This document shows positions 45,480-57,900 of a stretch of DNA of 64,000 nt, in pieces (position 1 is the first letter of the stretch; the number at the start of each line of letters is the position of its first letter). Position numbers and translations under genes: made by a program. This DNA is from Tipula vernalis (Eukaryota; Arthropoda; Insecta; Diptera; Tipulidae). The stretch lies in contig OY282558.1 in the NCBI GenBank assembly GCA_958295665.1, positions 315,800,092-315,864,091 of the forward strand, in the 5' to 3' direction. The notes under the pieces were generated by a model. It saw nothing but the letters and a program-made list of their open reading frames with translations, was not told where the DNA came from and made no database searches.

Positions 45480-47450
45480 AATTTTGTTGTACCATTCTAC
45501 GTGTTGGATTTTTTTCGTTAAGAAAAAAAAACGTTAAGAAGAAACACTTTTTATTTGAAGGACAAAAACCCTGTAAACTAGTGTTATCATACAATCTTGC
45601 TCAAAGAGCTTTAATTTTTAAACATGTCCTCACTTTGCATTGATAGTGTTTTAAATGGCTGTTTAAAAATCCAAAAATCCAAAAGTTCCCAAGAAATAAA
45701 AATAATTTTTTATGTATTTTGTTGTTGTAATTTTATGAAGTAGTATACACAGAAATTCGTTTGCACAAAAAGCGTACGAAACTAAACAAAATTAACAACC
45801 ATAATAAGGCGTTCTAGGCGTTCAAAACAACCGTAATAAGGCGTTCCAGAACTCTTGAAAACCAAACAGTCATTTTTTCATATTTCATTCATAAAACAAA
45901 CATCTGCGTCGATGATTATTTTTACTGTTTTAACCAACCAAAACTTCACAAAATTTTTGTTTTTGTTTTTCGATCCAAGAGCACACATTCATACATAATG
46001 TTTTGTGGATTACATCGTGTCAATTACTGTTGTAAAGTCCTTTTCAATAAATATTTGTGGTTTGTACAAATTTTGAAAAAAATAAAAATAAAAACAAACC
46101 AGTGAATGTTACAAACTTATTGTTGTTTTAGATAAATGCAAGATTTTGCAGAGGAAACAAATGTTAGCCAATAAGTAGAATTTGGTTATATCTGAGAATT
46201 TTATATTGCCATTCTCCGTATTTCAAATAAATTAGCTATTTTGAAATTGAATATATTCTCAAGATCATCACTTATGTATATGAAAATAAACATTTTGAGT
46301 CAGTGCGAACTTGTCTTTATTAATTGGATAAACCAAAACCAACATTAAGAACTTAGTGCTCTCTTCCCCTCGTATGTAAAACAGAACGGAAAGAATCTGG
46401 AAAAAAATCGTTTATGGTATAGAAACGATCAATGAATAATGAGTTTGATTCTCTCTCAGTTGTACATATCGGTGGTGTTTAATAAAAGCGGCTTAACTTT
46501 AAAAAATTTTTTGTTTACAGTTACGTATCTGCCCCCCATTTTCCCGTCCGACTAAAAAAGCAGAATGAATTTTTCACAATTTGATTCACAAGTGATTAGA
46601 ACATGAAATTTTAGTGATATGGAAAGTATGTAACATACACATGTAATTGTAAACGAAAAATTTTATTTTTCGAGTTGTGCCGGTTCTACGTCTGTACGTA
46701 CCCCATCTTTGGGGTATAAGTGTTTCCGGCCCATCTTGGCTAATAATTTACATTTGTTGCTTTCATCTCGTTCCACAATTTTTCTCATTACGTCTATCAG
46801 CTACTCCAATTTCGCTATGTGAAATTTTGTTACCACCAAATGCATTTCTAGTAGATTTAGTGATGTGTGGAGGGAGGATCGTATTATGCAAAAATTTACA
46901 GGCAAATATATGTAAAATATTGTTTTTCGGATGTAATGCCGAGCTGTTTATATGCTTACATATTTATTGCCCCTTGATCACATGTCAACATTATTACGTT
47001 TAACCCAATATTTTCCTAACGTATGATTATGTTTTTTTAATCAACTCACTTAATTTTAAAGCAGTGAATGTATTTTTGATAAGTATACGTAATTAGTCAC
47101 GTATTTCCAGTCACCTATTAGTGATCTGGCCGTAAAAAATAAAACTGAAATTGTTAACTCGGGTATCCTCACATCACCGTCATTATAAAATCCTTGTATT
47201 GTATCGGTTAAGATATTGGATCGGTGAGTTAAATCCTTCTTGATCGTTATTTCGTCGAAACTTAACGTACAAATTTTTGAGGTTTCTGGTACATTAGTGA
47301 AAAATACACTATATGTGGGTTATTAAAGCTGCATTAATTCCCGGCGAAATAAACTTAATTGGAGACCATTTGAATATAGAAGATAGTGAAGTTAACTTTA
47401 ATTTGAAACTATAAAATACACATTGTGGAAATGCCTTTACTGAATTTGCT
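45480..47450. other. Non-coding DNA
   Basis: No gene recognised. The 3' end of the element carrying the 43.8-kb gene should lie here, but I could not place it. A 108-codon open frame at 46677-47003 lacks any domain. Confidence 0.5.
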
Positions 47451-47479
47451 CGAATATCAAAACATGGTATAGCATTTCT

Positions 47480-48497
47480 CGTAACTCGTAAAGTTCGCAA
47501 AACTAAAGCACTTTTTGGTCGTCGTGAAGCACCTTCTCCGCCCGCAATTGTGAAACTGGTGGAAACATTTCAGCTGTTGGGACAAGTTAGCGATGTGAAA
47601 AATCGAAACCGCGTGCGTCGCTCAAGAACAACTGAGAATATTGCTGCTGTATCCGTAGTGTTGAAGAAAACCCAGGTTTGTCGATTCCTCGTCGATCTTT
47701 GGTATTAGACATTCCACAAACGACATTACACAGTATTTTGCATAAAGACTTAGATCTTAAGGCTGTTAAAGTTCAGTTAACACAAGAACTCAAGCCGGTC
47801 GATCACCATAAACGTCGTATCTTCGCTGATTGGGTCCTTCAAATGCATCAAAATGATCCGGATTTTCATCGAAAAATTATCTTCAGTGATGAGGCCCATT
47901 ATCATCTCGGAGGCTACGTTAATAAGCAGAATTGTCGCATTTGGGGCTCAGAAAATCGAAGAATGATTGTTGAAAAGCCTCTCCATCCTCAACGTGTCAC
48001 TGATTGGTGCGGTTTTTGGACTGGCGGTGTGATTAGACCTTAATTTTTCGAAAATGAGGCTGATGCAACTGTTACGGTGAATGGATTGCGCTACCGAGCT
48101 ATGAATAATGATTTTTTATGGCCGGAATTGGAAGATATTGATTTGGATAACGTTTATTTTCAGCAAGACGGCACTACGTGCCACACAAGCAACGAAACAA
48201 TCGCCATTTTGTAAGAAAAGTTTCCTGACCATGTTATTTCTCGAAGAGATGATCACAATTGGCCACAGAGATCTTGTGATCTAACACCTTTAGACTTTCT
48301 TCTTTGAGGCCACGTGAATGATACGGTCTATGCCAATGCTCCATAATCGATTCAAGACCTTAAACATGGAATTCATAAAGTTATCGAGGACATACAGCCG
48401 CAAATGTGCGAATTGATCATGGAAAATTTGATGAAAAGGATATGGTGCTGCAAGCGTAGCCATGGTGGCCATTTTGCTGATATCTTTTGCAAATGTT
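47480..48497 (+). pseudogene. mariner-type transposase relic with DD41D spacing (rosa-like)
   Basis: Pieces in order: FGRREAPSPPAIVKLVETF and VRRSRTTENIAAV (DNA-binding part, 47510-47650), PQTTLHSILHKDL (47700-47745), KIIFSDEAHYHLGGYVNKQN (first Asp), VYFQQDGTTCHTSN (second Asp) and PQRSCDLTPLDFLL (third Asp). Exactly 41 residues separate the second and third Asp, the DD41D arrangement described for the rosa group of mariner elements. Stops at about 48042, 48213 and 48306 and a frameshift near 47670 inactivate it. A TTTTTTGGACCACCCTAT sequence at 48951-48968 resembles a mariner terminal repeat, but its partner was not found. Confidence 0.85.
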
Positions 48498-48950
48498 AAT
48501 GGCATACCTTCCTCTTAAAAAATACTAATTTTTTTTTAATATTAATATGAAACATCTTATTGGAAAACCCTTAATATTATTTCGTTGTAATTTACACCTT
48601 AATCGTAAGTAATCGGTTGCACTCAATGTTAACACTAACGCTTTCCTTAAAGTACTGAGAATTTTTAAGCTGGCTTCTGCTGCTAAATACCCTTTGATCC
48701 AGACCATGGTATACTAAAAAGCTCTCAACATAAGATTTAAAAAATTTAGATGTGGCCCCAACATAAGATGTAACAAATTGAGGTGTGTAAATTTTATATT
48801 TTTAAAAAATTTGCAAAATAAATTTTTTGGTTCACGGAAGTGTTCCTTCCAGTGATCAGATGTTCATTTTATTTTACCTATGTAATAATATAATAAAGTG
48901 AGGCAAATATAAGGAATCGCTTGACTACATCTAAAGGACATTATTTTGTT

Positions 48951-48968
48951 TTTTGGACCACCCTATGA
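48951..48968. other. Candidate right terminal repeat of the DD41D mariner
   Basis: TTTTTTGGACCACCCTAT lies about 450 bases beyond the transposase end. GGNCCACCCT-type ends are frequent in mariner elements. No matching left end was found upstream of 47480, so the call is tentative. Confidence 0.3.
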
Positions 48969-49179
48969 ACTCCACGCCAAAAAACTATATTGAAATTAGC
49001 CCCAAAAAAAAAACGGACAGATGAATTTATATTTATGAAGCCACAGCAATTCCTGAAATTAAAAATTGAAAGTGAATCCAAGGGTTCAGATCCTGTTCCA
49101 CAGCACTGTACAATGTATAGGCTGGGGGAACAAATTACAACAACGATAACAACGATACAGAATCATTAAAAGTGCCGGC

Positions 49180-51147
49180 TCCCGCGAACATGCCATCGCT
49201 AAGTTTACAGGCGATGACACTTATTGTATTAAAAGTGGATTGATGATTACGAATGCGGTGTTTCACTATTGGACGCCGTTTATTGAATAGGACTGCAAAA
49301 ATGTTTTGACAAACTGTGAAAGTTAAATCTTGGATCGATTTGAAAGAAAAGTTGTTGAAAGAATTCGATCGTGTTCAGACTCGCCAAGAAATTTATCAAG
49401 AGATTGCTGGTCCAGCGCATGTGGATGACACTGACTTCTCAAGCCCACCCAAGATAAATAGAGCTGCTGCTATTGCTGAATTTGATGCTGACAACAATGA
49501 TCCAGCACAACAAGAGATGAATGCTTCTTCATCAGGAAGTGCAGAATTTAATAAGTTTTATTCATTACTTGATACGGGTACTCCAGTTAGCTTCATCTAT
49601 CGCTCTATTGTTCCGGATGATTTTTGTAGCCCAAAGCAAATCTACTCAAACTGTCGTGGATTAGGTAACACTAAATTATTTATTCACGGGAAAGTCCCGT
49701 TTATTATCAAATTTTATCGAATGGTGAAAACGATGTCTCTTTTGATTATTTCAGATGATGTATTGGCTGTGTCTATATTACTTGGTCGGGATTTTATGGA
49801 TGGATTTGGCGTTTGTTTATAATTAAAACCTGTGCTTATGGTGCTACTGTTGTGAATGAGTATTATTCCACTCTAAGTTGCTCGTCACGTTCTTGGTCTG
49901 AATTTCCGATTGCTTTCACACTTTTCACGGAGTTGATAGTTGAGCTTAAGGTAGATGTTGACCATCTTCCATTAACGGACATTTTTAATATTAGTGTTGA
50001 ATCAGATTTTTACGCTATTGATATTTATTCAAGATTGAGTTCTTTACACCAGGACAGTTTACTTCGCCACGACTACAAAATTAAAAATTAGATTGACCTC
50101 TGATGTGCCAGTTCATTGCTCACCAAGACGACTGTCATTTCGCGATAAAAATGAAGTTAACTTGAAAAGAAACACTATACGTCCAAGTGATTCGCCCTAT
50201 ACGCATCACCTAACGTGCTCAATAAAAAAAAGAGTGGTGAGACACGGATATGTGTCGACTATGGGCATGAAATAAACTAACCATTCGCGACAATTATCCA
50301 CTTGGAGGGAAAAAAAATCATAGTACTTAATTTGTGCAGTGGTTTTCACCATGTTAAAATGGCAGAAGATTTAATTTGTTACACATCGTTCGTAACACCA
50401 CAGGGTCAGTTTGAATATCTCGACAAGCTGTTTGAACCTAAAAATGGTCCCAGTACAGTTTATTGAATCCGAACTCATCATTGTGTATATGGATGATATT
50501 CAGATAGCAACTAGGACGATTCCGGAACATTTTGATTTATTTCATAAAGTTTTTCGAAGAATTTGAGAATTTCGGATTCAAGTGAAATTATCAAAATGCA
50601 AATTCTATTTTACTGAGATTGAGTACTTGGTATATCTGATAAATCACGATGGCAGTCGATCAAGCAACTGCTATATTGGGCCAATCCGTCATTATCCAAT
50701 TGCTACGAACGCCAAGCAGGTTCAATCTTGTTTGTGGCGATGCTTTTTTCCATTTTTTTCCATAGTTGCCAAACTACTTCTTGATTTAGTTAAACAAAAT
50801 AACAACTTCCGATTCACCGTTGAGTGTGTGCAAGCATTTACCATATTGCGAGATCAATTGTCTTCTGCTCCAGTGCTTGCCCTGTACAGTCCAGTTCGTG
50901 AGACTGAGTTGCACTGCGATGCTAGTGTTTAGGGATAAGGTAGTGTGTTGTCGCAAACATAGGAAGACTAGAAATTGTATCCAGTGGTATATTTTTCAGA
51001 ATTATAATTACACGATCGAACATCTTAGTGGTGAACGAATGGGCCACGCCGATGCGCTTATAATATCGACATGCAATTGCAAGCAACGCAGAATCGAGAT
51101 TCGGATATTGTTTGTATCCGTGCAGGAAGATATTATCCAGATTTAAT
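49180..51147 (+). pseudogene. Ty3/gypsy retrotransposon relic (gag end, protease, reverse transcriptase, RNase H)
   Basis: Gag C-terminal region at about 49190-49400: FTGDDTYCI-like sequence, then WIDLKEKLLKEFDRV. Protease at 49540-49800: SLLDTGTPVSFIYR (DTG) and VSILLGRDFMDGFGV. Reverse transcriptase in pieces: 50300-50420 has the region before the active site (VKMAEDLICYTSFVTPQGQFEY), 50465-50500 has LIIVYMDDIQIAT (catalytic YMDD) and 50580-50640 has LSKCKFYFTEIEYL. RNase H starts at 50850 with LSSAPVLALYSP and ELHCDAS, and ends near 51055 with NYTIEHLSGERMGHADAL. The order is Ty3/gypsy (reverse transcriptase-RNase H chromodomain-free part seen; integrase absent). At least five frame breaks; LTRs not found. 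Confidence 0.82.
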
Positions 51148-51234
51148 TATACCAGCTATCATTCTCAATTAGATAATTTAAAAGACTTTATAAATAATGC
51201 ACACAATTGAATAAAATGTATTTAAAGAATTTTT

Positions 51235-51890
51235 AAAAAATTATTCATGACTTTCAAAATTTCCATTTGCAATAAACCAAATTCTTCTGGTGAAATGATC
51301 GCGTCTTCCAGTTGTTGAGAAATCGTATCAAACAATAATCTCACTGGGGTTTAAGCAGTTTCCTTCGGCGTGTAAACGAATTTTTAGCGATTAGCTGCTT
51401 CATTTCTTTGCTTGCTGATTCTAACATCACGTCAGATTTCTTTTTTTAACTTGTTTTTGATGGAGCCAGAGAAGGAGAAGGAGTAGTTTTGCTCGAACTG
51501 GGAAATAGGAAACTGTCAGTAAAACTGGACAAGGCGTCCAAACTTGTGTTGTCTTCTCCTATGTCAGGAAATGTGTCTGTAAAAGAATCTTCAACAACGA
51601 TAGGTTCCGTTGCATATTCTTATTCTGCAGTATCATTTTAAAAGGATTTCCAGTTGTTATATAGATATAAATAATCAATAAATTATTGCGTTCAATGATA
51701 GTTTTTAAAAGCATTTACTTGTTATTTGCCGTGTCAACATCAGCCAAAAACAGCAAGCTGTCTAACCACTTCCACGTTTTTGAAGGAGTAGTAGCTGAAT
51801 CCCCTGAGGTATTGATTTTATTTTTGGCTATTTCCTTTTGAAATTTGTCTTGTAACGTTCTCCAGCGGGCTTTAAGTTTCTCCACTAAAA
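51235..51890 (-). pseudogene. MADF/Myb-like domain protein relic, possibly the DNA-binding partner gene of a PIF/Harbinger element
   Basis: A minus-strand exon (51889-51720) follows a T-rich acceptor and encodes LKARWRTLQDKFQKEIAKNK, then SKTWKWLDSLLFLAD, the second half of a MADF domain (trihelix DNA-binding fold). A second segment (about 51645-51240) encodes a Ser/Thr/Pro-rich linker, SASKEMKQLIAK, and after a frame shift LLFDTISQQLEDAII and PEEFGLLQMEILKVMNN, reminiscent of the C-terminal tail in such proteins. Stops (TAA) at about 51636 and 51437 and a frame shift break it. PIF/Harbinger elements often carry a Myb/MADF gene, and a Harbinger nuclease relic lies at 0.1-0.7 kb, but the 50-kb distance means they need not be linked. 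Confidence 0.65.
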
Positions 51891-51921
51891 AAAAATATAT
51901 ATAAAGAAATTGATTGACAAT

Positions 51922-52288
51922 ATCAGGTAAATTAATGAAAGACGGACAAGGATGAAATTACAACATTAATAATTAATATTTGTTTAAGCCCTGTTTTAGA
52001 TTTAGGATTTAGGGTTTAGGGAGTCCTGAGTATCCGGCCCTGGATTCCAAAGAAATAATCATCTAATAATGTAGTTAGATTGTGCTGTCTTGTGCTAACC
52101 TATTTATTATATATTGCACTAATAATTTACTAACTATCTATCGCATTGGTGTCTGTAACCGGGTCGAGTCTGTCCCAACTAATAATCCTATCCAATCCTT
52201 CGGTTTTGTTATATGTGTACGGGTATACGGCATGGGCCCGGGAGTCCGGGAGATCGTGCCATGATGCTTGGTCGTACACTCATAATAA
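51922..52288 (+). repeat. Repeat copy A of the retroposed insertion
   Basis: 367 bp; longer than copy B by small insertions (for example around 51970-51995 and 52095-52130). The shared core includes GTCCCAACTAATAATCCTAT and CCTTCGGTTTTGTTAT. Confidence 0.85.
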
Positions 52289-52363
52289 ATCATGAAAGTT
52301 TAATTTCAACTTTATTTTATTTAAATTTATCTTTATTTTGTTATAATGATGTTTTTTATAATA

Positions 52364-52598
52364 CAGTAGAATCCGTTTATATCAAACCATGTATATAACG
52401 AACAAAAGCTTATAATTATCATACAGTTTTGTCATATAGTTGTGTGCCTTAAATTTGCACGAACACTTATTTTTCCTTATACACTACAAACAAAGAACTA
52501 CGTTTATAAACGTAAACGAATATTTGATTAAAATGAACAGCCGGCTATAGTGAACAAAATTGTATCCCTGGAGTGTTCGCTATAAGCGAGTTCTACTG
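52364..52598. mobile_element. pogo/Tigger-type MITE, 235 bp
   Basis: It begins CAGTAGAATCCGTTTATAT and ends GCTATAAGCGAGTTCTACTG, an imperfect inverted repeat of about 25 bases, flanked by TA at 52362-52363 and 52599-52600. CAGTAGAAC-type ends with CGTTATAACGAAC-like subterminal sequence are characteristic of pogo/Tigger elements of the Tc1/mariner superfamily. Non-coding. Confidence 0.8.
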
Positions 52599-52656
52599 TA
52601 ATTGTAATTATAATTCTAATTTTAGCTTAGTCATTTTAGATTTTCTTAATTATTTT

Positions 52657-52968
52657 ATCAGGTAAATTAATGAAAGGCGAACAGGGGGAAATTACAACAA
52701 TCATAATTTTTAATTTAGGTTTAGGGAGTCCTGAGTATCCGGCCCTGGATTCCAGAGAAATGATCATCTAAAAATGTAGTTAGATTTTGTTGTCTTTTGT
52801 GCCGTCTATTTACTAACTATCGATCGCATTGGTGTCTGTAACCGGGTCGAGTCTGTCCCAACTAATAATCCTATCCTATCCTTCGGTTTTGTTATGTGTA
52901 AACGGGTGTAGGGTGTGTGCCCGGGAGTCCGGGAGACTTGCTATAATGCTTGGCCGTACACTTACAAT
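52657..52968 (+). repeat. Repeat copy B of the retroposed insertion
   Basis: 312 bp; followed by AATC tandem units (52965-52983) and the right target duplication. Confidence 0.85.
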
Positions 52969-53009
52969 CAATCAATCAATCAATAAAGAAATTGATTGAC
53001 ACTAAATAA

Positions 53010-54110
53010 ATATCATATTATTATGTTGTAAGCAATAGTATGTAATTAAAATGTATTTTTGTAAATAAATTTGTTTTTTCGAACGAATTAAATTAACGCT
53101 CCCTCTATTTTGTTAAAAATTTTACTTACTACTGTCAAACATTATCAAAAACAATGAACAATACGCCGTGAAGGCAGTAAGGGTTTCTATATTTTTTTTA
53201 AAGTAGTGTCGGCACTGAATGGTGTACAGTGAAATTAGAATTAGTGACAACATTCAGAATTCTGCCTGAAGTGCAGAATACATGTGTTCCATTCTATAAA
53301 AGCTAGTGTATTCTAAATTTGTTTTACTGCATTGTCTGTTTTTAGCATTAGAAGAACGGCAGCCAAGACGAAAGGAACGGAGTAAATAAAAAGGAATACC
53401 GAAATTTTGTGAAGAAAAATAGCTTAACATTAATTTTTCAAAGTGTATTTTAATAGCAAGTTAAAACCAACCAGTAAAATATTTCTTCATATCTCCGAGT
53501 AATAATGTCACAAACTATATTTCATTTATTTCTTTTGTAAATTGCGAACCGAATATTTCTTTGACTTCGGGCAGCGGTGCTTCAACTATGCACGTAATTT
53601 TTTGTCCATAAGTTAAGAACTCTAGGCAAAGATAAAAACAACAACAAAAATAATATTTTGTTTTCTAACAATTGTCTTCGAATTTTCAACATTGTCCTAT
53701 GTGTTGTCTACATTGTCTACGTCGAAAACTGTTGTTGACTCTATTTTTTTTTTGCTTTTCACACTATTTGCATATAGACAATCTCCAAATAGGCATAGAC
53801 CCATAAGACGGAATATTAGATACGCACTCATGGATGGTTAAATTAAAAGTCCAGAACAAACGTTTGTAGAACGATATAGAAAACACTGTTTGTAAGTCAC
53901 TTACACTTATACCTACACGTATTGAACGATCGCTTTCGCAACTTTTTACCCAAATAATTGCACATTCATATACACATGTTCAGCATTATTTTTTTTTTCC
54001 AAAATCTAATTTGCCTCATTTTCGCCTACAGCCAACCATATTTAAAGTTTTATCTCACAAGCTACAAATATTAAATTTTGGCTCCTTGAAAAAAAAGTTA
54101 GCATAAATAT
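53010..54110. other. Non-coding DNA
   Basis: No gene or repeat recognised. Confidence 0.5.
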
Positions 54111-54117
54111 TTCTTTG

Positions 54118-54480
54118 TTATTTCGAGGCCGATATTATGCGATTCATAGGCCGGATATGGATTAATGTGTTTCCATATAGAGACCGTCCCTTAAATTTCT
54201 TTTCCGAAGTTTCCTTTCTTGTGATAAAAGATTTGCCATTTGATTGGCCTTTATCTGGTGTTTTACTTTCTTTTTCTGTTATTGAATAATTTTCAAAAAC
54301 ACTCTCATTTATATTAGCAGCTGATGCATCTGTCTCATTATGCAATTCGTCTTCAATGTTTTTTTCTAATCATTAGCGCAACTGTATTTAGTATAGAATC
54401 ATCTGAATTGTTTGATGGTATATTCTGGCTGTTTATAACTTGTTTCACTAGATTTAAATATTGTTCATGATTTGGCCATT
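54118..54480 (-). other. Coding-like segment of unknown identity
   Basis: A minus-strand frame from about 54480 encodes WPNHEQYLNLVKQVINSQN and SDDSILNTVALMIRK. After a one-base shift near 54365 comes the frame 54345-54118, with INESVFENYSITEKESKTP, SFITRKETSEKKF and a Lys/Arg-rich end before TAA. Composition is protein-like, hydrophilic and Ser/Glu/Lys-rich. No domain recognised; it may be a decayed exon or a piece of an unknown transposon gene. Confidence 0.35.
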
Positions 54481-54863
54481 TCAAACATTTGTATCACTCT
54501 CAAAGACCTTTTTAAATTTGTACGCACATTTTTATAGATGAAACGTCCTAAATTAAAATGGAAATAGATTTGTCACTTACAGTTGCTAATAAAAACCCTT
54601 CTATTTTCACTTAACGATATAGGTATGTCGTTATTATTAGTTTTTTGTTTTGTCTTGATTAACTTATGCAGTTTTCACACAAGAAAACAATTAGATATTT
54701 AATTGCTTTAACAAACAAACTCACTTGTGATAGTAAACTTTTCGTTGTAAAATATTTATTTTAAAACTTAGCCTATAGAATTTTGATTTGGTACATGAAA
54801 TTTCTGAGTTATTCCCTTATCCCAAATGTAAACTAAAATGTTATTAAATTGTTCATTTTTCAG

Positions 54864-54965
54864 GCTGATCTAACAATCACAAGAAGTACCATAGAAAATA
54901 ACGGAAAAGAACAAAATGTGCTAACTCGAGCTAATCCCTTAGGTCATGTTGCCCAGGTTTCCTAA
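54864..54965 (+). CDS. Possible terminal host exon, unidentified
   Basis: A good acceptor (GTTCATTTTTCAG ending at 54863) is followed by 33 codons, ADLTITRSTIENNGKEQ, then LTRANPLGHVAQVS and TAA. The balanced composition stands out from the AT-rich surroundings. Phase 0 relative to the acceptor gives the open frame; the other two frames contain stops or AT-biased residues. No family recognised and no upstream exon identified within the window. Confidence 0.3.
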   Translation, partial: ADLTITRSTIENNGKEQNVLTRANPLGHVAQVS

Positions 54966-57900
54966 TGATATTATCACAATACTATTCATTAGTATCTGCA
55001 CCATAAGTAAAAAGATGCAGTGAGTCCTGAAATTTTTGGATAGAATCATATCGGGGCGATTCAAAATTTTCAATGAGCATAGAGGAATCAAAATTGAAAA
55101 CCCCCAAAAACCCATAAAGAAAATGGAAATCAGTTTTTAAACTATATATTCTGTATAACTGTATATTAGTTCAAATACTGTAAAGTAACTAGGTTCACAA
55201 ATTTCAATATTCTGTAAGTTATAAGTCGTTTTAAAATTACATCTATAATCATTACATCCCACGACCGGCTTTGAAATTAAGGTACAATTCAGTCTCGAAA
55301 ATATTTAATAATTTTATGAAATTGTTTTATAAACAATAGCCTAAAAAAATGTTATGATTCCCAAAATATAATAATCAAATATAAATATAAAAATAAACAA
55401 ACTTAAACTAATATGATATGAAACCTAAGATATTTCGTGATCAAGCTTCGGCATGGTAAATGACAAGTGTTAACGTTTTCTAAAGCACAAAAAATGCAGT
55501 GAAATTTAATTTCACCTTTTATAACAATATTAAATACGTACACTCAAATGTCCAATAATTTGATTGTGTAGTGTGCCAGACACCATAACAATATTATCGC
55601 GAAAACGTTATCCAATAAATACAATTATTTTAGATTGACACGCGATAAGACAAAATCACAAATAGTCATTTGAATTGATTACATCAAATAATCATGACAA
55701 CATAAAAGTTATACATTTTCGTCTCGTCAAATTGTATTATAAATAGAATACATACGTTCGTGCATCCGTCTGTCTTATCATCTAAATTCAAATCATGATT
55801 TTTATTTTCTCAAATACTTACATGTATACATATACGTGTATGTACGTATATACAACAAATATCCTGAGCATGATACATGAAATATCTGAAATAATATATT
55901 TCGTTTTCGCTAACCTCCTATATCATCTACGTCATGACAATCGAATCAACCTTTCCAATATATGTGTACATACATCCACATTATGCTTAAACATATATTA
56001 TATACATAACACAGCATAAAAATGAGCACACAACTAAACTAAAAAAAAATATTTGTTGTTGCTGTGCTGTACGCTGCCTTTTTTCTCGTTTTTAACTATC
56101 CAACCAAAATTCTTCAATTTCTAGAAGATGTATTTTCCACATCATCCGAATATGAAAATAAATTAAAAAAAAAAACGCTCTCATTCCTTAGTTCGCAGAA
56201 TCCGTCTTACCAAAGCCATGCATCAGCTTGATTTATTACTGTAGATACGACAAGTAAAATTGCAAGAATGGTAATTCCTCATTTTCATTCCAACTAAATA
56301 TAAACTTTTTTTTTTTCCAAGTACGAAACATATCACCCATCCACCCCCAATGAGGAATACAAAAACAAAATACGTAGATATATAATACAAAATACAACAG
56401 CAGAATAAAAGTGAAATGAGAAAATGAAAGACGAGAATTTTTTTCTTCCCTTATTATTCCTCAATTTTTTTTTTTTTTTGGAAAATAAAACCCTCATCAT
56501 TTTCTCATTCCAATTGTGTGTTGTTATTTGAACTGTTTTCCAAAGTATTTTCTTTTTTTTCTATCTCTTTTTTTTTTCGGTACAGCCATAAATAAAAATA
56601 AAATAACAACAACAATAAAACATTTTTTTTTTATTCAACCCTCTTGATGGGATGATTTAAGAGAAAATGAGAAGACGAAAATAAATTACATTTCTCACAA
56701 CAAAAACAACAAACTGTAACGAAGAAAAAAAAATCGACCAATTTTTTTCCTCGAGTTGTTTAAAGGGGATTGCTTTGTGGGTAGTGTGCTACTGCTGCTG
56801 CTGTATTCCAGCTTATTTTATTTTATTTTTGTTGTTGTTGTTGTTTCGGTTCTTAAATTTCACAGGGCACACGAATCGGATGGTATGAGGGAGTTTGAAG
56901 TATTGAGCTGAACAGTAAGATAACAGAATAATTCGTTTTATGCTACAAATGAATTGTAGATGTATGTAGGTATTTCGTGTGTGTGTGTTTAGATGGATTA
57001 AATATATCTCGTCTAATTCTTTTTGTTTGTTTGATAAATTTAAAATTCGGTCGAGAATTTATTTGCGGCATTTAAATTAATTTGACTTATTTCTTGATTG
57101 CTGATCTTTTATACGATATTTTCGGTTTTGATTAGACATTTCATGCGCGTGTTTTACTGTTTGCGATTGTATGAGTATGTAAACATAAATATATGCAAAC
57201 CATATTGTCGTTTATGTTAAATCCTGATTTAACTCAATAATTCAATATGTGATATTCGTATTATTAAATTGGAAAATATAAATTACAATTTATACCAAAC
57301 AGAACCACAACAAAAATCCAATTAAAATCTGCATTTTTGATGATTGTTTTTAAATTAAATTTTTCCAACAAATATTTTTTAATCCTTTACTGAAACAGAC
57401 AGAATATTTTTTGGAAAAATTTATTAAAATTGTTACACCCTTGAAATTAAAAATTCTATATATTAATTTATTTTTAAATTGGTTACATAAATATTTTACA
57501 TTTTCATATCCATATGTACTGTGCATTATGTACGTAAGAGAAAACTTCAAATTTTAAAAGTTTTAGGATCACGTGTTACAAAATCATAATTTTGGGATTA
57601 AATCTATACGAGTAAAGTGTACGTGAAGACAGTAATAGAACAATTAGTAATTAAATGGATGTTTTTTTTAAACATTAAGGTTCTATCCTCGATTAGTCGT
57701 TTTGTTCGGGTATTTCATATTTCCAAATTTCGACCATTGATACTTCTGATGTCTGGGGGATAATCTATATGCATGATTAGCTAATCTAACAGTAATCCAC
57801 TTGTATTGCGGGAACATATATCAGCAAAACCAAATATGATAATTAAAAAAAAAACAATAAAAAAATAATTTTGGTGATTCATCGAATTGAATTTTAAGTA

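Larger units (their letters stand above)
51920..52982 (+). mobile_element. Retroposed insertion with 19-bp target duplication, containing two direct copies of a 300-370-bp repeat
   Basis: ATAAAGAAATTGATTGACA occurs at 51901-51919 and again at 52983-53001, a perfect 19-bp duplication. Inside, the repeat starting ATCAGGTAAATTAATGAAAG appears at 51922-52288 and 52657-52968. The copies share GGGAGTCCTGAGTATCCGG, GTGTCTGTAACCGGGTCGAG and CCGGGAGTCCGGGAG. The second copy ends in an (AATC)n tail next to the right duplication, like the 3' end of a non-LTR element or SINE. A pogo-type MITE (52364-52598) lies between the copies. No coding region. The structure indicates target-primed insertion of a dimeric or recombined transcript. 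Confidence 0.75.

Noticed and set aside
45470..45500. Right end of the 43.8-kb element at the GTTGTACC sequence
   Set aside because: A weak resemblance to the inverse of GTACAAAAAAAAAA near 43417 is too short and A/T-rich to call a terminal repeat.
46677..47003. 108-residue frame on the plus strand
   Set aside because: Cys/Leu/Ile-rich with no domain or codon signal; probably chance.
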